From Aculops lycopersici (taxonomy: Eukaryota > Arthropoda > Arachnida > Trombidiformes > Eriophyidae): a DNA stretch of 64,000 nt. The stretch is taken from NCBI GenBank assembly GCA_015350385.1, contig WNKI01000002.1, positions 146,622 to 210,621 of the forward strand, read 5' to 3'. The notes under the pieces were generated by a model. It did not search any database and was not told the origin of the DNA. It saw only the letters and a program-made list of their open reading frames with translations. The position numbers and the translations under genes were made by a program. Shown piece after piece: positions 9,274-20,495 of the stretch; position 1 is the stretch's first letter; the number at the start of each line of letters is the position of its first letter.

Positions 9274-12200
9274 CTAAATGAGCACCGATTCCATAAGTCG
9301 GTGCATACCGTTTGTTTGATAGATGATAAGTGCCGGTCTCTTGTCAGCCGTGTAAACAACCCTTATGTAATCCAACAATGGAGCATTAATATAGCTCACA
9401 AGTTGGAAGCCAGTGTAACCTCGCAATAGCAACAGGTACATCTTCTGAGCCGGTCTGCTCACCGCCAAAGCGTAAGAAGATCCTTGATACCGGAAAGTCT
9501 CGAAGCTATCAATTGCTGGTAGATCAATTGTTTGATACAGATCAAAGAAAGCAGAATTGAATGAGCTGGAGTTCTCAATTGCATGAAATATGTAGACATG
9601 AACTCCCTCAACAATAGTATATGGATCCGAAGTTGAGTAGCTCATCAAACTACTCGTCGTCTGGACAATATCTTGAGCTGGACACTGCGCTCGACGTTGC
9701 TTGTCTTGTATTAAATTGTAGTCCTGCGAAATCAATAGGAATAGAGCTCCTCTGTCGGCAATAAAGAACTTGGCGCTATTGGGCGACTCAATGGGCAGTG
9801 GTGGTAGAGGTCTCGATGAATTGCCACCAAGAGAGGCAAACACTGTAGTCATGTTGGTCTGGTAACCAGTGTAAACACCAACATTGAGATGATAACTAGT
9901 CGGTCTAAACGGATAATCAATCTGATCCAGTGGCAGGAAGTTTTTCTGGCCAGGGATGTGATCGTTGTTGGGCATCTGTTGCTCAGGTAGCTGCCAGCTA
10001 GCAAGATCATTCAATGCGACTTCGACAAATCCAATTACGAGATTGTTGTGATACGATTGCCTATCAATATTCAGTGTGACTATCTGGGCACGCAGCAGAT
10101 TCAACTGGTCTGCAACCATCTGAGCTTGGCCATACTTGACTAACTTTCTCTTTGGCTCGAATGTCTCGTAAACAATTGCAGTAGGCGGCCTGGCTGCCAA
10201 TGATTTGATAGATTTTTGCACTTGACTATCGATTGTTCTTACCTGTCTAGTTGGATAACGCGGTGTGACTGTGGTATACGAGACATAAGGAGGTGGCGTC
10301 CTCATAAAGGACACATTACGGCCATTGTAGATGATCGGTCTAGGTGCATATGTACTAGGTTGTGCATAATGCGGCTGGCTAACCGGATATACAGGTCGTT
10401 GGGAGGCCATTTGTGACATTGGTTGTAGATCATGATAACTGATTGGCGCCAATTGCCTCATGTCGTTACCTGATGTTACAAGTCTTGATCTGTTTTCCTT
10501 GATTGGCAGGAGATCGCAGGTGACCTCGCAATCCGACAGAAGACCAGATAGTCTCACCATGTTCCCATAAGTTCCGTTGTATCTTGTCAATAGAGGTCCG
10601 TTAATTACCAATTCGTTCTGGCCGGATGAATCTATTGGTAACAAATTTGTCAACTTGACTCCATCGATGATGCCATTCTTCTCGTCAATCAACAGGTTAT
10701 CCATGAACACATCGCCCTCGATGGTGAGTGTCTTGTTGAATTTGAGCTCGTCAATCACAGGTGAGAGTGGTATTGCTTTGGCTTTCAAGTCAGGGAAATC
10801 GATCTTATTAATTAGGCCTTGAACAGCGAGTTCCTTGTTGATTCTCAGTGCACCCGATATCGATTTCTTGTAAGGAATAATGATCATATCACCAAATGGT
10901 GCGAATCTAATGCGCTTCAGATACTCGTCGACAGGTAAGTCGCCCAAGAAAGTCATATTGATCGGCGCATGAAACTCGACATCAGACATGAACAACTTGT
11001 GACTGAAAATTGGCAGCGGCTTGCCATTATTTGCAATTGTTACAACTCTTGCTTTCATCTCGTCAACATTCACCCCATCAATGAGACCTTGCGATCTCAT
11101 CTCTCCAGTTACTGTTAGTCCTCCCAGGAATACTTTGTTTCTGATTGGTCTACCCAACGAAAGCAATTCCTTGTCGCCGTATGTTACCGAATGATGTGAG
11201 AATTCAGTTAGATTCACTCCATTCAAGCGGCCATCGAGTTGAACTGGACCCCTCAACACCAGTTGATTTTCAACTTGTAAGTAACTTGAGTTTAAGAAAA
11301 CCAATGGCGAATAGATACGACGATGCAAGTGTGGCGTTGGATTGTAACCTCCATTGGAACTAATACTCTTGAGCAATATATCCTCTGGCCAAAGGTTTCC
11401 ATTGACTCGTCTGGCTTTAATGTTACCATGAACAATAAGTGTGTTGAGTATAATCTCACCTGTTGAGTTTCTAAGTCGCTCTTGGCTAACGAAAGTCTGC
11501 AATTCGCTATAGGAGATGTTGTTGATATTGGCTCTTGGTCCAAAGATAGCACCTGGCGCTAAAATGCGATGTGGCTGGCCGGACTTGTGCTGATTGTGAC
11601 CTGAGGCATGATGAGGTGGCACGATAACAATATGTTCAAAGGACTTGTGTCCATAAACAGGCTCAATATGTTGATTACTTGGATCGCCGCCACGTGAATT
11701 GACACCGGATTTCAACACAAAGTCATCCGGGAAGCTCCACTGATTTAATGCACCAGGTTGGAAAAAGGCAGCTCTAGCTCGGAGGGTATTCAATCTGATT
11801 GGAGTGTCGATCACTTGCTCATGCTGACCGGCAAGGACAAGCTTGTTTCTGATGAACTCCAAGGGGCAGTAAGTATGATTGCCTATAGTTGTGGGTCCAG
11901 TAAAGTTGTTTGCTCTGGTATCCAAAACAAAGTTACCCTCAACGTCGAGATTATCAATATAAATCAGGGACGGATTCTGTTGCTGCCTCTTGATACCGGC
12001 AGTTATATGTCTAAAGTCATAGCCATTGATGAGTGGATACGATTTCGAGTAATTGTCAGGAATCGTGCTCAGCTGCTGCTGGTCCAATAACTTGATCCTA
12101 TCGATCACACGCAATGGACGCATGAAAGTTTTGTGACCGGAAACCAGCTGAGGGGCAAAATTGCTACGATTTGCATAATAGTGAGCCTCGGATAGAGGTA

Positions 12201-14499
12201 CTCTTCGAATAGCTCTGCGTGTTATGTCAACATTGTTGATTAGATGAGTGTTTAGATTTCCCAGTATCTCGACAGGGGCGTTGAATATAAACTGACCAGT
12301 TACAAGTGGTGTGATAGTCGAGACATTTGGATTGGCATAGCCGCCGAAGTCAGGTCGTGGGGGCAATGGATTCAAGTTGAAAACTTGATTTATCCTAACT
12401 CCATTAATCGATCCATCAGTGGTGAGCCGATTGATCTTGACACCACCCATAAAGTGCTTGAACCCAGATATTTGCTGGATACTAGCGTCATTTATCTTGA
12501 CAGAATCAACAATTATCGATGTGAGATTAATCCTCTTGTTGATCAAATTGTTAACCACCAATCGTCTAGCTCTTATGGGTTTGGTGAACAAAGACTCTTG
12601 GAATAAACTTTGATACGTCTTGCCTGAAAGGTCTCCTATCCTGATTGCGTTAGAAGCTAAACGGCTAATATTGTACCCATTCAATAGAACACTCGGACTA
12701 CCTAGATCAAGTTTTTGGATGTTAAGTCTCTTAAAAGACTTCCTACCAGTAATCAGCTGGTCGCGAGAGTCTTTTGTGATAAAGTCCACTAGAGTAATGT
12801 CGTTGAATGTGCTGTTGTAACCCATAACCAACTCTTGAGCACCAATAGAGGCAAAACGTAATGGTGGTTGGACGCCGTACTGGCCAGGAATAATATTAGC
12901 AGGCCCATTCTCAATAATCTGCACTCGCTTACTCGTTATGTCAATGGCGTCAATTAACCTGTACCGTTCCTCGTTGATCTCGCCATGTATTTCCAACAAG
13001 TCGGCCACAACGTCACCTAAAAATGTAACCTTGGCGCCGATATCCTGAGCACCCTGGAGACTAACCAACTCCTTCTCGAGCTGATGGAACGGCAAACCGT
13101 TGAATCTCACGTCGGAGTTGGTTACACCCTGACGACCAAAAGTCACTTGCGAAGCCTGAATATTATCATAGAATCGAATCTTTCCATCAAATCTGACAGG
13201 AACACCTGGCACAGTATTGGATGTAACGGCGCGGTCGAGTTTGTTCCGTATGTGAGCAAGACGAATTTTTGCAAGCTTCAGTCTATTCTCAACTATTGCA
13301 GGTGAGTGAGCATCTATAAGCTGGTAGAGTTGTGCAGGTGGTTGTAGGAACTGGCCTCCAATCAGACTGATCTGTGGGCTCTCAATCATTGATCCTCTAA
13401 CAATAACACTACCATTAACAACTACTCTAGCCCTGATAGTTGTCATGTTATTTGGTGCCATGTACCTATCCTGAGTTCGCCATAGAGAGCGACTTGATTC
13501 GATCAACTTACGAGATTGTATCTCTCTTCCGGCAAGTAGATTTTGCAATTGAGAAAAACATGATTCAACAGGTTGGTATTGTCCCTTTTGCTGATATGGA
13601 TAACTTATATTTGGCCTTGGTAGTGGCTCGCCGGGGAAGTTAAGTATAACCTTACTATAGCCTGGTTTCCTTGTTAGCGTTATATTTCTTGGCAACTTGT
13701 AGGGCCAAAAGTGATCGTTCAATTGAGAGTAAAGGAAAGAGCTGACCAAACCTGATGAGCCAGTGGTTTCCCAATTCTTTTCCGTACTAAATATTAAATA
13801 ATGATCCTCGCTAGGTCTTCCACTTCGTGAGATGTTATTTGGATTGATTGAAATCGAATGGGTAACATGGAGAGGGGTAAATGGCAGCTTGATGAACTGA
13901 TGGTATCTGATTGCTTTCTCATCGCCTCGAGCAAACTTAAGTATAGCGCACCCTAAGAATCTGGTTGGTTCTTCGTCCTCATTAGATAGACGCAATGATG
14001 ATAAATGTAATTGGTCCTGTGCAATCACTATGTAAAAGTTCCTATGTATCCTCAGCAACTTCACTGCATGAGGCCGCGCAAAAGAGTCTCGCTTCTCCAA
14101 CCTGTCAAACTGCGTTCTTTTCCACGAGTACAGCTCCACATTTCCCCTCGACCGGCTGGTCACCGCAACCAGGTAACAGTGATCCGGTGCACAGGATATA
14201 TCATAATCGACTAGCGATGGATGAAAGTTAATGGTTTGGATAGATTCCAAATCGTTGAATCTTGGTATTCCAGCTGCATTCTGCTTGACTCTGTAGATCT
14301 TAATGTTTGACCGATAGGTCGATTCAGCTGTCATAACAGTGACATTGTTTGATATAATCCTATACAGGAAGCGAGTGTTGGGGTCAATGAAAGTGGCCAC
14401 CTTCACCTGGCTAAACTGAGGTCTTTGCTGGGCATTTGCTGGTGTCAATAGTGAACTTGCCACAGCATGATAGAGACAGAATAATAGAAGGGTCTTCAT
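9274..14499 (-). CDS. Large secreted protein with tandem beta-rich repeats; possible Nasrat/closca-type eggshell protein
   Basis: 1,741 residues in one uninterrupted exon. A clear signal peptide (MKTLLLFCLYHAVASS, cleavage near QQ at 24-25) is followed by three zones. Zone 1 (about 25-330) and zone 3 (about 1,560-1,741) have beta-propeller-like repeats of EPTP style: the last zone has DLPAIDSFETFRYQGSSYA followed by a YTGFQLVSYI segment. Zone 2 (about 340-1,420) contains at least nine degenerate repeats of about 60-90 residues, each with a G-x-K-x-F step and an (I/L)NG-(V/Y)-x-(I/L) turn, for example ISGFKHFMGGVKI and LINGYDFRHI. Many NxS/T sites and few cysteines. Architecture reminds me of the arthropod extracellular Nasrat/Polehole/Closca proteins of the vitelline membrane, but I cannot confirm this; otherwise an unknown extracellular matrix protein. 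The 3' end is convergent with NOC2. Confidence 0.75.
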   Translation of the reverse strand: MKTLLLFCLYHAVASSLLTPANAQQRPQFSQVKVATFIDPNTRFLYRIISNNVTVMTAESTYRSNIKIYRVKQNAAGIPRFNDLESIQTINFHPSLVDYDISCAPDHCYLVAVTSRSRGNVELYSWKRTQFDRLEKRDSFARPHAVKLLRIHRNFYIVIAQDQLHLSSLRLSNEDEEPTRFLGCAILKFARGDEKAIRYHQFIKLPFTPLHVTHSISINPNNISRSGRPSEDHYLIFSTEKNWETTGSSGLVSSFLYSQLNDHFWPYKLPRNITLTRKPGYSKVILNFPGEPLPRPNISYPYQQKGQYQPVESCFSQLQNLLAGREIQSRKLIESSRSLWRTQDRYMAPNNMTTIRARVVVNGSVIVRGSMIESPQISLIGGQFLQPPAQLYQLIDAHSPAIVENRLKLAKIRLAHIRNKLDRAVTSNTVPGVPVRFDGKIRFYDNIQASQVTFGRQGVTNSDVRFNGLPFHQLEKELVSLQGAQDIGAKVTFLGDVVADLLEIHGEINEERYRLIDAIDITSKRVQIIENGPANIIPGQYGVQPPLRFASIGAQELVMGYNSTFNDITLVDFITKDSRDQLITGRKSFKRLNIQKLDLGSPSVLLNGYNISRLASNAIRIGDLSGKTYQSLFQESLFTKPIRARRLVVNNLINKRINLTSIIVDSVKINDASIQQISGFKHFMGGVKINRLTTDGSINGVRINQVFNLNPLPPRPDFGGYANPNVSTITPLVTGQFIFNAPVEILGNLNTHLINNVDITRRAIRRVPLSEAHYYANRSNFAPQLVSGHKTFMRPLRVIDRIKLLDQQQLSTIPDNYSKSYPLINGYDFRHITAGIKRQQQNPSLIYIDNLDVEGNFVLDTRANNFTGPTTIGNHTYCPLEFIRNKLVLAGQHEQVIDTPIRLNTLRARAAFFQPGALNQWSFPDDFVLKSGVNSRGGDPSNQHIEPVYGHKSFEHIVIVPPHHASGHNQHKSGQPHRILAPGAIFGPRANINNISYSELQTFVSQERLRNSTGEIILNTLIVHGNIKARRVNGNLWPEDILLKSISSNGGYNPTPHLHRRIYSPLVFLNSSYLQVENQLVLRGPVQLDGRLNGVNLTEFSHHSVTYGDKELLSLGRPIRNKVFLGGLTVTGEMRSQGLIDGVNVDEMKARVVTIANNGKPLPIFSHKLFMSDVEFHAPINMTFLGDLPVDEYLKRIRFAPFGDMIIIPYKKSISGALRINKELAVQGLINKIDFPDLKAKAIPLSPVIDELKFNKTLTIEGDVFMDNLLIDEKNGIIDGVKLTNLLPIDSSGQNELVINGPLLTRYNGTYGNMVRLSGLLSDCEVTCDLLPIKENRSRLVTSGNDMRQLAPISYHDLQPMSQMASQRPVYPVSQPHYAQPSTYAPRPIIYNGRNVSFMRTPPPYVSYTTVTPRYPTRQVRTIDSQVQKSIKSLAARPPTAIVYETFEPKRKLVKYGQAQMVADQLNLLRAQIVTLNIDRQSYHNNLVIGFVEVALNDLASWQLPEQQMPNNDHIPGQKNFLPLDQIDYPFRPTSYHLNVGVYTGYQTNMTTVFASLGGNSSRPLPPLPIESPNSAKFFIADRGALFLLISQDYNLIQDKQRRAQCPAQDIVQTTSSLMSYSTSDPYTIVEGVHVYIFHAIENSSSFNSAFFDLYQTIDLPAIDSFETFRYQGSSYALAVSRPAQKMYLLLLRGYTGFQLVSYINAPLLDYIRVVYTADKRPALIIYQTNGMHRLMESVLI

Positions 14500-14557
14500 G
14501 GTAACATTACTTACCGTTTACTCTCTGTAAAATGGGGAGTGTTCGTTGAGATCAATC

Positions 14558-14566
14558 CTTTATATA
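14558..14566 (-). promoter_or_regulatory. TATA box of the large secreted protein gene
   Basis: On the minus strand the element reads TATATAAAG about 60 bp upstream of the start codon, which fits a transcription start near 14530. A TATA-driven promoter with a short 5' UTR suits a tissue-specific secreted product. Just before the ATG is an unused-looking 5' splice consensus (CGGTAAGTAATG) at about 14505-14516. Confidence 0.55.
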
Positions 14567-14599
14567 GTCAAAACCGGAGTGAAAAAAAAGTCTTGGTAT

Positions 14600-14625
14600 T
14601 GCATCAACCCGATCGGGTTGATGCA
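14600..14625. repeat. Perfect 26-bp spacerless palindrome
   Basis: The 13-bp half-site TGCATCAACCCGA is followed immediately by its exact reverse complement. There is no loop, so it is a dyad for a dimeric DNA-binding protein or a cruciform rather than an RNA hairpin. It lies about 100 bp upstream of the secreted-protein start codon, outside its TATA box. Confidence 0.8.
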
Positions 14626-14933
14626 TAACCAGAGGGGTGTGTGCCATTGAGCCCGACGCCCGAAGCACACAGAGAGGAATTTAATGCACGCGGGGGAAAG
14701 AGTAGGGAAAACACAAGCATGCGTCACATGGAATCCTCTCTTCCTTTCTGATAGAGAATTCAAACTGAGAGCGCAGATAAGCAAGAAAAAACAAGGGACC
14801 CGATCTGGATGGCAATGCTGCTTTGCGTTGGGCGAAAAAGTACGCATGTTGTTGCTGTGCGTGAGTTTGCTGCTGCTGCCGAATCGCACACCAGACAAGC
14901 GGATGGGGAGGCAGTAGCAGCAGCAGCAACAAC

Positions 14934-14937
<4 letters not shown>

Positions 14938-14980
<43 letters not shown>

Positions 14981-14993
14981 AAGCAGGAGCAAG
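14938..14993 (+). repeat. GGAGCA hexamer microsatellite
   Basis: About nine near-perfect copies of GGAGCA, preceded by a short CAGCAG run at 14916-14935. It produces long artificial poly-Leu, poly-Ala-Pro and poly-Gly-Ala frames on both strands, which should not be annotated as genes. Confidence 0.9.
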
Positions 14994-15213
14994 CAGGCGG
15001 CGGCGGCGCTGCCAATGCTGCTGCTGCCTCCGCCGCCGCCAAGTGCATGCGCCGCTCGCCGCTCGTCGTTCGTTGAAGTCAGGCCAAAACAAGCGGGCTG
15101 GCGATAAAACACACGGCGAAATTGAGTCGTAGGAAATCCATTTCACTTCTGCCATCTGCTTAGAGAGGAGTTACAATAGTTATTATCAAATAATTATTAA
15201 ACCTATTTATTTA

Positions 15214-15242
15214 TAAAAATCCAAAAAAATAAAGTAAAAATA
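15214..15242 (+). promoter_or_regulatory. A-rich tract in the PABP leader, candidate autoregulatory element
   Basis: A run dominated by adenines lies about 100 bp before the PABP start codon. In vertebrate PABPC1 mRNA an A-rich 5' UTR element binds the protein itself and represses translation. The position and composition here match that arrangement. Whether the tract is inside the transcript is not shown. Confidence 0.45.
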
Positions 15243-15328
15243 TAGATTCACCATCAAAGAGCATTAAATACCCAACAAGAATATATAAAAATTATATTAT
15301 TGAATTTAGAAGTCAATTGGAGAAGTGA

Positions 15329-17644
<2,316 letters not shown>

Positions 17645-17897
17645 ATCTGTACCAACTAAATCTACATAAGAAAAAACAACCCAAAAAAACAGAATAATCC
17701 ACAAAAAATCGTAACAATGTAAACTTCCTTCGTGATCAGCTAAGGAACTAACAAAACTTCATCGAAACCACTTTGACTCTATATTCAAACGTTATTACAT
17801 GCAACTCCTCTATAAGCACATATATCCAAGAAATCGAAAAAAGAACAAAAAAAATAAAGATGGCAGAGTAAAAATACACTTGTTTGTTTTCAGAGTT

Positions 17898-18914
17898 CTA
17901 GTTGCTTTTGGTCATTTGTATTAATAGTTGGGTTTGAAAGCTGAGCATCTTCAAGTCGTGTCGAAATATGACCATTGTTGTGTCGTAATCGATCAAATCT
18001 AAATCAGTGGCCAAATTGCTGCTTAGATGTTCCAACATCTTTTTGCATTCAGGCAAAGCTTTTGGGGTATTGATTCGATTGCCAACTTGTCTCTCTAGGG
18101 TGAGTCTTTCTCTCAGATCTAACAGATAGTTTCTTAATGAATCAGTTATGTAGGCTATGTTAACGATGTGGAATTTTCTTCTTGATATCTCATCATGTGA
18201 ATCATTGGAGACAGCCATTGAGTGGATGTTGAGAGCCCTGGTTAATGCCTCCACAATCAATCTACCCTCTCGAGTACAGTCCCTCGCCAATGTATTTTGA
18301 CCAGGATTATTACATCTCGAATTATTTTGACTACCGCGCTCTTGAGACTGACCAAGCAAGTCTACCACGATAATGACGCTTCCATTCGACGTATCGCTCT
18401 CGTTTTGTGGTGCAACCGGTGGTTCCTCGACGCTTGCAATCAACAGTTGGAGTATGAAATAACTGCGTCTTTCCTGTATTGCTTTAACTCCCTTGGATAC
18501 TTCTCTTTCTTCCATAATCATCCGCACAATAGGTTTTGTCAATAAATCTATCACCAATTTGTAACATTCGTCGTTGAAATGCTTGTTTTTAAGTTGAATC
18601 TGCTTCAAACTATAGCTCTTGAGGCGACCTATGATATCTTGAGCTTGGGATGTATATATGTCATTGCTATGGACCAGTAGGAATAGAGATCTCATAGCTT
18701 CGGTCCAATCCTTTTCATATCGTGCTAGCGATTCCTTGAAAGATTTCATCCTGACTCGTTTAGTATGATCGGCTCTTTGAGGATTGGAGGATTTCATTCT
18801 AGCGCATAGTCTAGCTAGGGCGGTGACTATCTTATCTACGCAACCACTCATCTTTGATGTTAGATTTAAGAAATCCATGTAGGATGAGGACTCATTACGA
18901 GGATTTCTATCCAT
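17898..18914 (-). CDS. Unrecognised all-helical protein, 338 residues
   Basis: One exon from ATG to stop, convergent with PABP. I do not recognise the family. The sequence is predicted largely helical by pattern: a basic N-terminal third (residues 1-65), a long amphipathic middle (65-165), a polar Ser/Asn/Gly-rich loop (about 168-215), then two or three further helices rich in Leu/Arg to the C-terminus. There is no signal peptide, membrane segment, zinc-finger spacing or nucleotide-binding loop. Non-repetitive composition and length argue that it is real. It is downstream of NUDT19 on the same strand, about 290 bp away, with no sign of co-transcription. Confidence 0.7.
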   Translation of the reverse strand: MDRNPRNESSSYMDFLNLTSKMSGCVDKIVTALARLCARMKSSNPQRADHTKRVRMKSFKESLARYEKDWTEAMRSLFLLVHSNDIYTSQAQDIIGRLKSYSLKQIQLKNKHFNDECYKLVIDLLTKPIVRMIMEEREVSKGVKAIQERRSYFILQLLIASVEEPPVAPQNESDTSNGSVIIVVDLLGQSQERGSQNNSRCNNPGQNTLARDCTREGRLIVEALTRALNIHSMAVSNDSHDEISRRKFHIVNIAYITDSLRNYLLDLRERLTLERQVGNRINTPKALPECKKMLEHLSSNLATDLDLIDYDTTMVIFRHDLKMLSFQTQLLIQMTKSN

Positions 18915-19202
18915 TTTGGATTCATTAGTGAGCTAAATTAATAAACAATAGATTGAAATAAACAATCGATGCGATAATGAATGTAAGGGGCGCTTGCTAA
19001 ACGCAGGAAAGAACGGATTTTATCCAGCGAACTTTGGCCTCTCGTGCAACCAGATTCTTGCGCGATGAAACCGATGCCCCTCAAAAATGACACTTGCATC
19101 ATAAACAAACAAGCCTATTCTGAAATATATCTAATGTACAACATAAATTGGGCTGTATTTATAATTTGGTTTATTTTTCTAACTCTCGACAAATATTGAG
19201 TA

Positions 19203-20495
19203 TTATTCGCCCATCGGTGATAAAACAGCCAATTCCAATTGTTCGTGCGAAACGGGCTTCAGATGACCACATGGTAGTTTTATATTAGCTCGAGCGTGAC
19301 AAACTGGACCCCTTATCTCGAGTCTGTTAATTACCTTTGCCCTACTTCCATATTCAGCTAATGTCTCTGGAAAATCTGGAACCGGCTTGCGCCCCTGGAT
19401 GTCAGGTTGCTCTGGATAAAATTCATCGCCTGGTAACAACGCCACGGCTCCGTCTTGATATGTCGATATAACTGGCAACCATCTTTCACAACCTCTACTC
19501 TGGCGCTCGGCCGCAAACTGTCTAAGACTGTCAAAGTCGTTGAAATTACACATCCTCGACAGCTCATATACTTGAGGGGGAGCAAGAAATACATCGGCTG
19601 TGGAATGTTCGTCGAGCATACCTGTTGGAGTGCACCACTTTAATGTTGTTACTTCCTCATTGTCGAGCACAACTTTTGGCTCAACCTCCAAGAAGCTAAC
19701 ATAGAACATTGTATCGCATCGTTTGTGACCCACACTTGTTGGAGTTAACCAGTTCCACCACTCGTACAAAGACCATAGGTTTGGACAAAGATTAGCCTCA
19801 AAACAAAGATCCAAGAATGAAGCGGCATCCTTTCTCACTCTGTCTCGCCAAGAGCTCAAGTCAACATTAACGTTATCACGATCCGATAGTGGTTGATAGG
19901 AGTCGGCTTCATCGCCGGGCCTAGTGAGCAATAAGACACCTGTTTCCTCGAAGGTCTCTCTCAATGCAGATATACGCAAACCGATGTCGGCGGGCAAAAA
20001 GTCTTCTGGCTTGCTAGTTGCGCTTGCTGATTCTTGAACTATCTTTGAGTCTACTACTATGGGTGGCCTTGGCCCCTTGATTGATTGCGAGAATACCGCT
20101 AAATCTTGTCTTGTTAGATTGAACTTAGCAAAAAGGTCCCACCACCTTGGCGAAAAGTCGGCCTGCTCCACTCGACCACCGGGGAATACATAGGCTGAGG
20201 CAAGGAACGAGCTTAGGCCACTTCGCTTGACCATCATCAAACGGTAGTCATATTGGCTTTGGTTAGTTGATGTCGATGGACTCGATTGAGCTGCCTGTTG
20301 TTGACTTTGGTCTTTTGAGGATGATCCATCTTCTTGCCTTGAATTTTGAGCACTTAGACTTTCCACAATGGAAGATTTAATTATATTACTATTAGATGCT
20401 ATAGATGCTCTAACTGAGGCCCTCGTGACGATGATTAGTGATGAAGCTTCTCGCCAAGGTTGCATTTTGAGAATGTTTGGGTGGATGAGCAACAA
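19203..20495 (-). CDS. NUDT19-type Nudix hydrolase (acyl-CoA diphosphatase family)
   Basis: 430 residues. NUDT19/RP2p enzymes cleave CoA and acyl-CoA at the diphosphate, giving 3',5'-ADP and phosphopantetheine. The split Nudix box typical of this subfamily is visible: the GG of VFPGGRVEQADF (about residue 106) is separated from the metal-binding helix RETFEETG (about 178-185) by some 65 residues. The N-terminus (about 1-70) is Ser/Gln-rich and could be a mitochondrial presequence. The C-terminus ends in PMGE, so the peroxisomal SHL/SKL-type signal of mammalian NUDT19 is absent. Two starts are possible (MLLIHP at 20495, MQPWRE 10 codons on). Location is therefore uncertain. Confidence 0.85.
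   Translation of the reverse strand: MLLIHPNILKMQPWREASSLIIVTRASVRASIASNSNIIKSSIVESLSAQNSRQEDGSSSKDQSQQQAAQSSPSTSTNQSQYDYRLMMVKRSGLSSFLASAYVFPGGRVEQADFSPRWWDLFAKFNLTRQDLAVFSQSIKGPRPPIVVDSKIVQESASATSKPEDFLPADIGLRISALRETFEETGVLLLTRPGDEADSYQPLSDRDNVNVDLSSWRDRVRKDAASFLDLCFEANLCPNLWSLYEWWNWLTPTSVGHKRCDTMFYVSFLEVEPKVVLDNEEVTTLKWCTPTGMLDEHSTADVFLAPPQVYELSRMCNFNDFDSLRQFAAERQSRGCERWLPVISTYQDGAVALLPGDEFYPEQPDIQGRKPVPDFPETLAEYGSRAKVINRLEIRGPVCHARANIKLPCGHLKPVSHEQLELAVLSPMGE

Noticed and set aside
14560..15155. Minus-strand frames of 131-162 residues and a 107-residue plus-strand frame with long runs of Leu, Cys, Ala-Pro or Gly-Ala
   Set aside because: All arise from the GGAGCA hexamer repeat in different frames.
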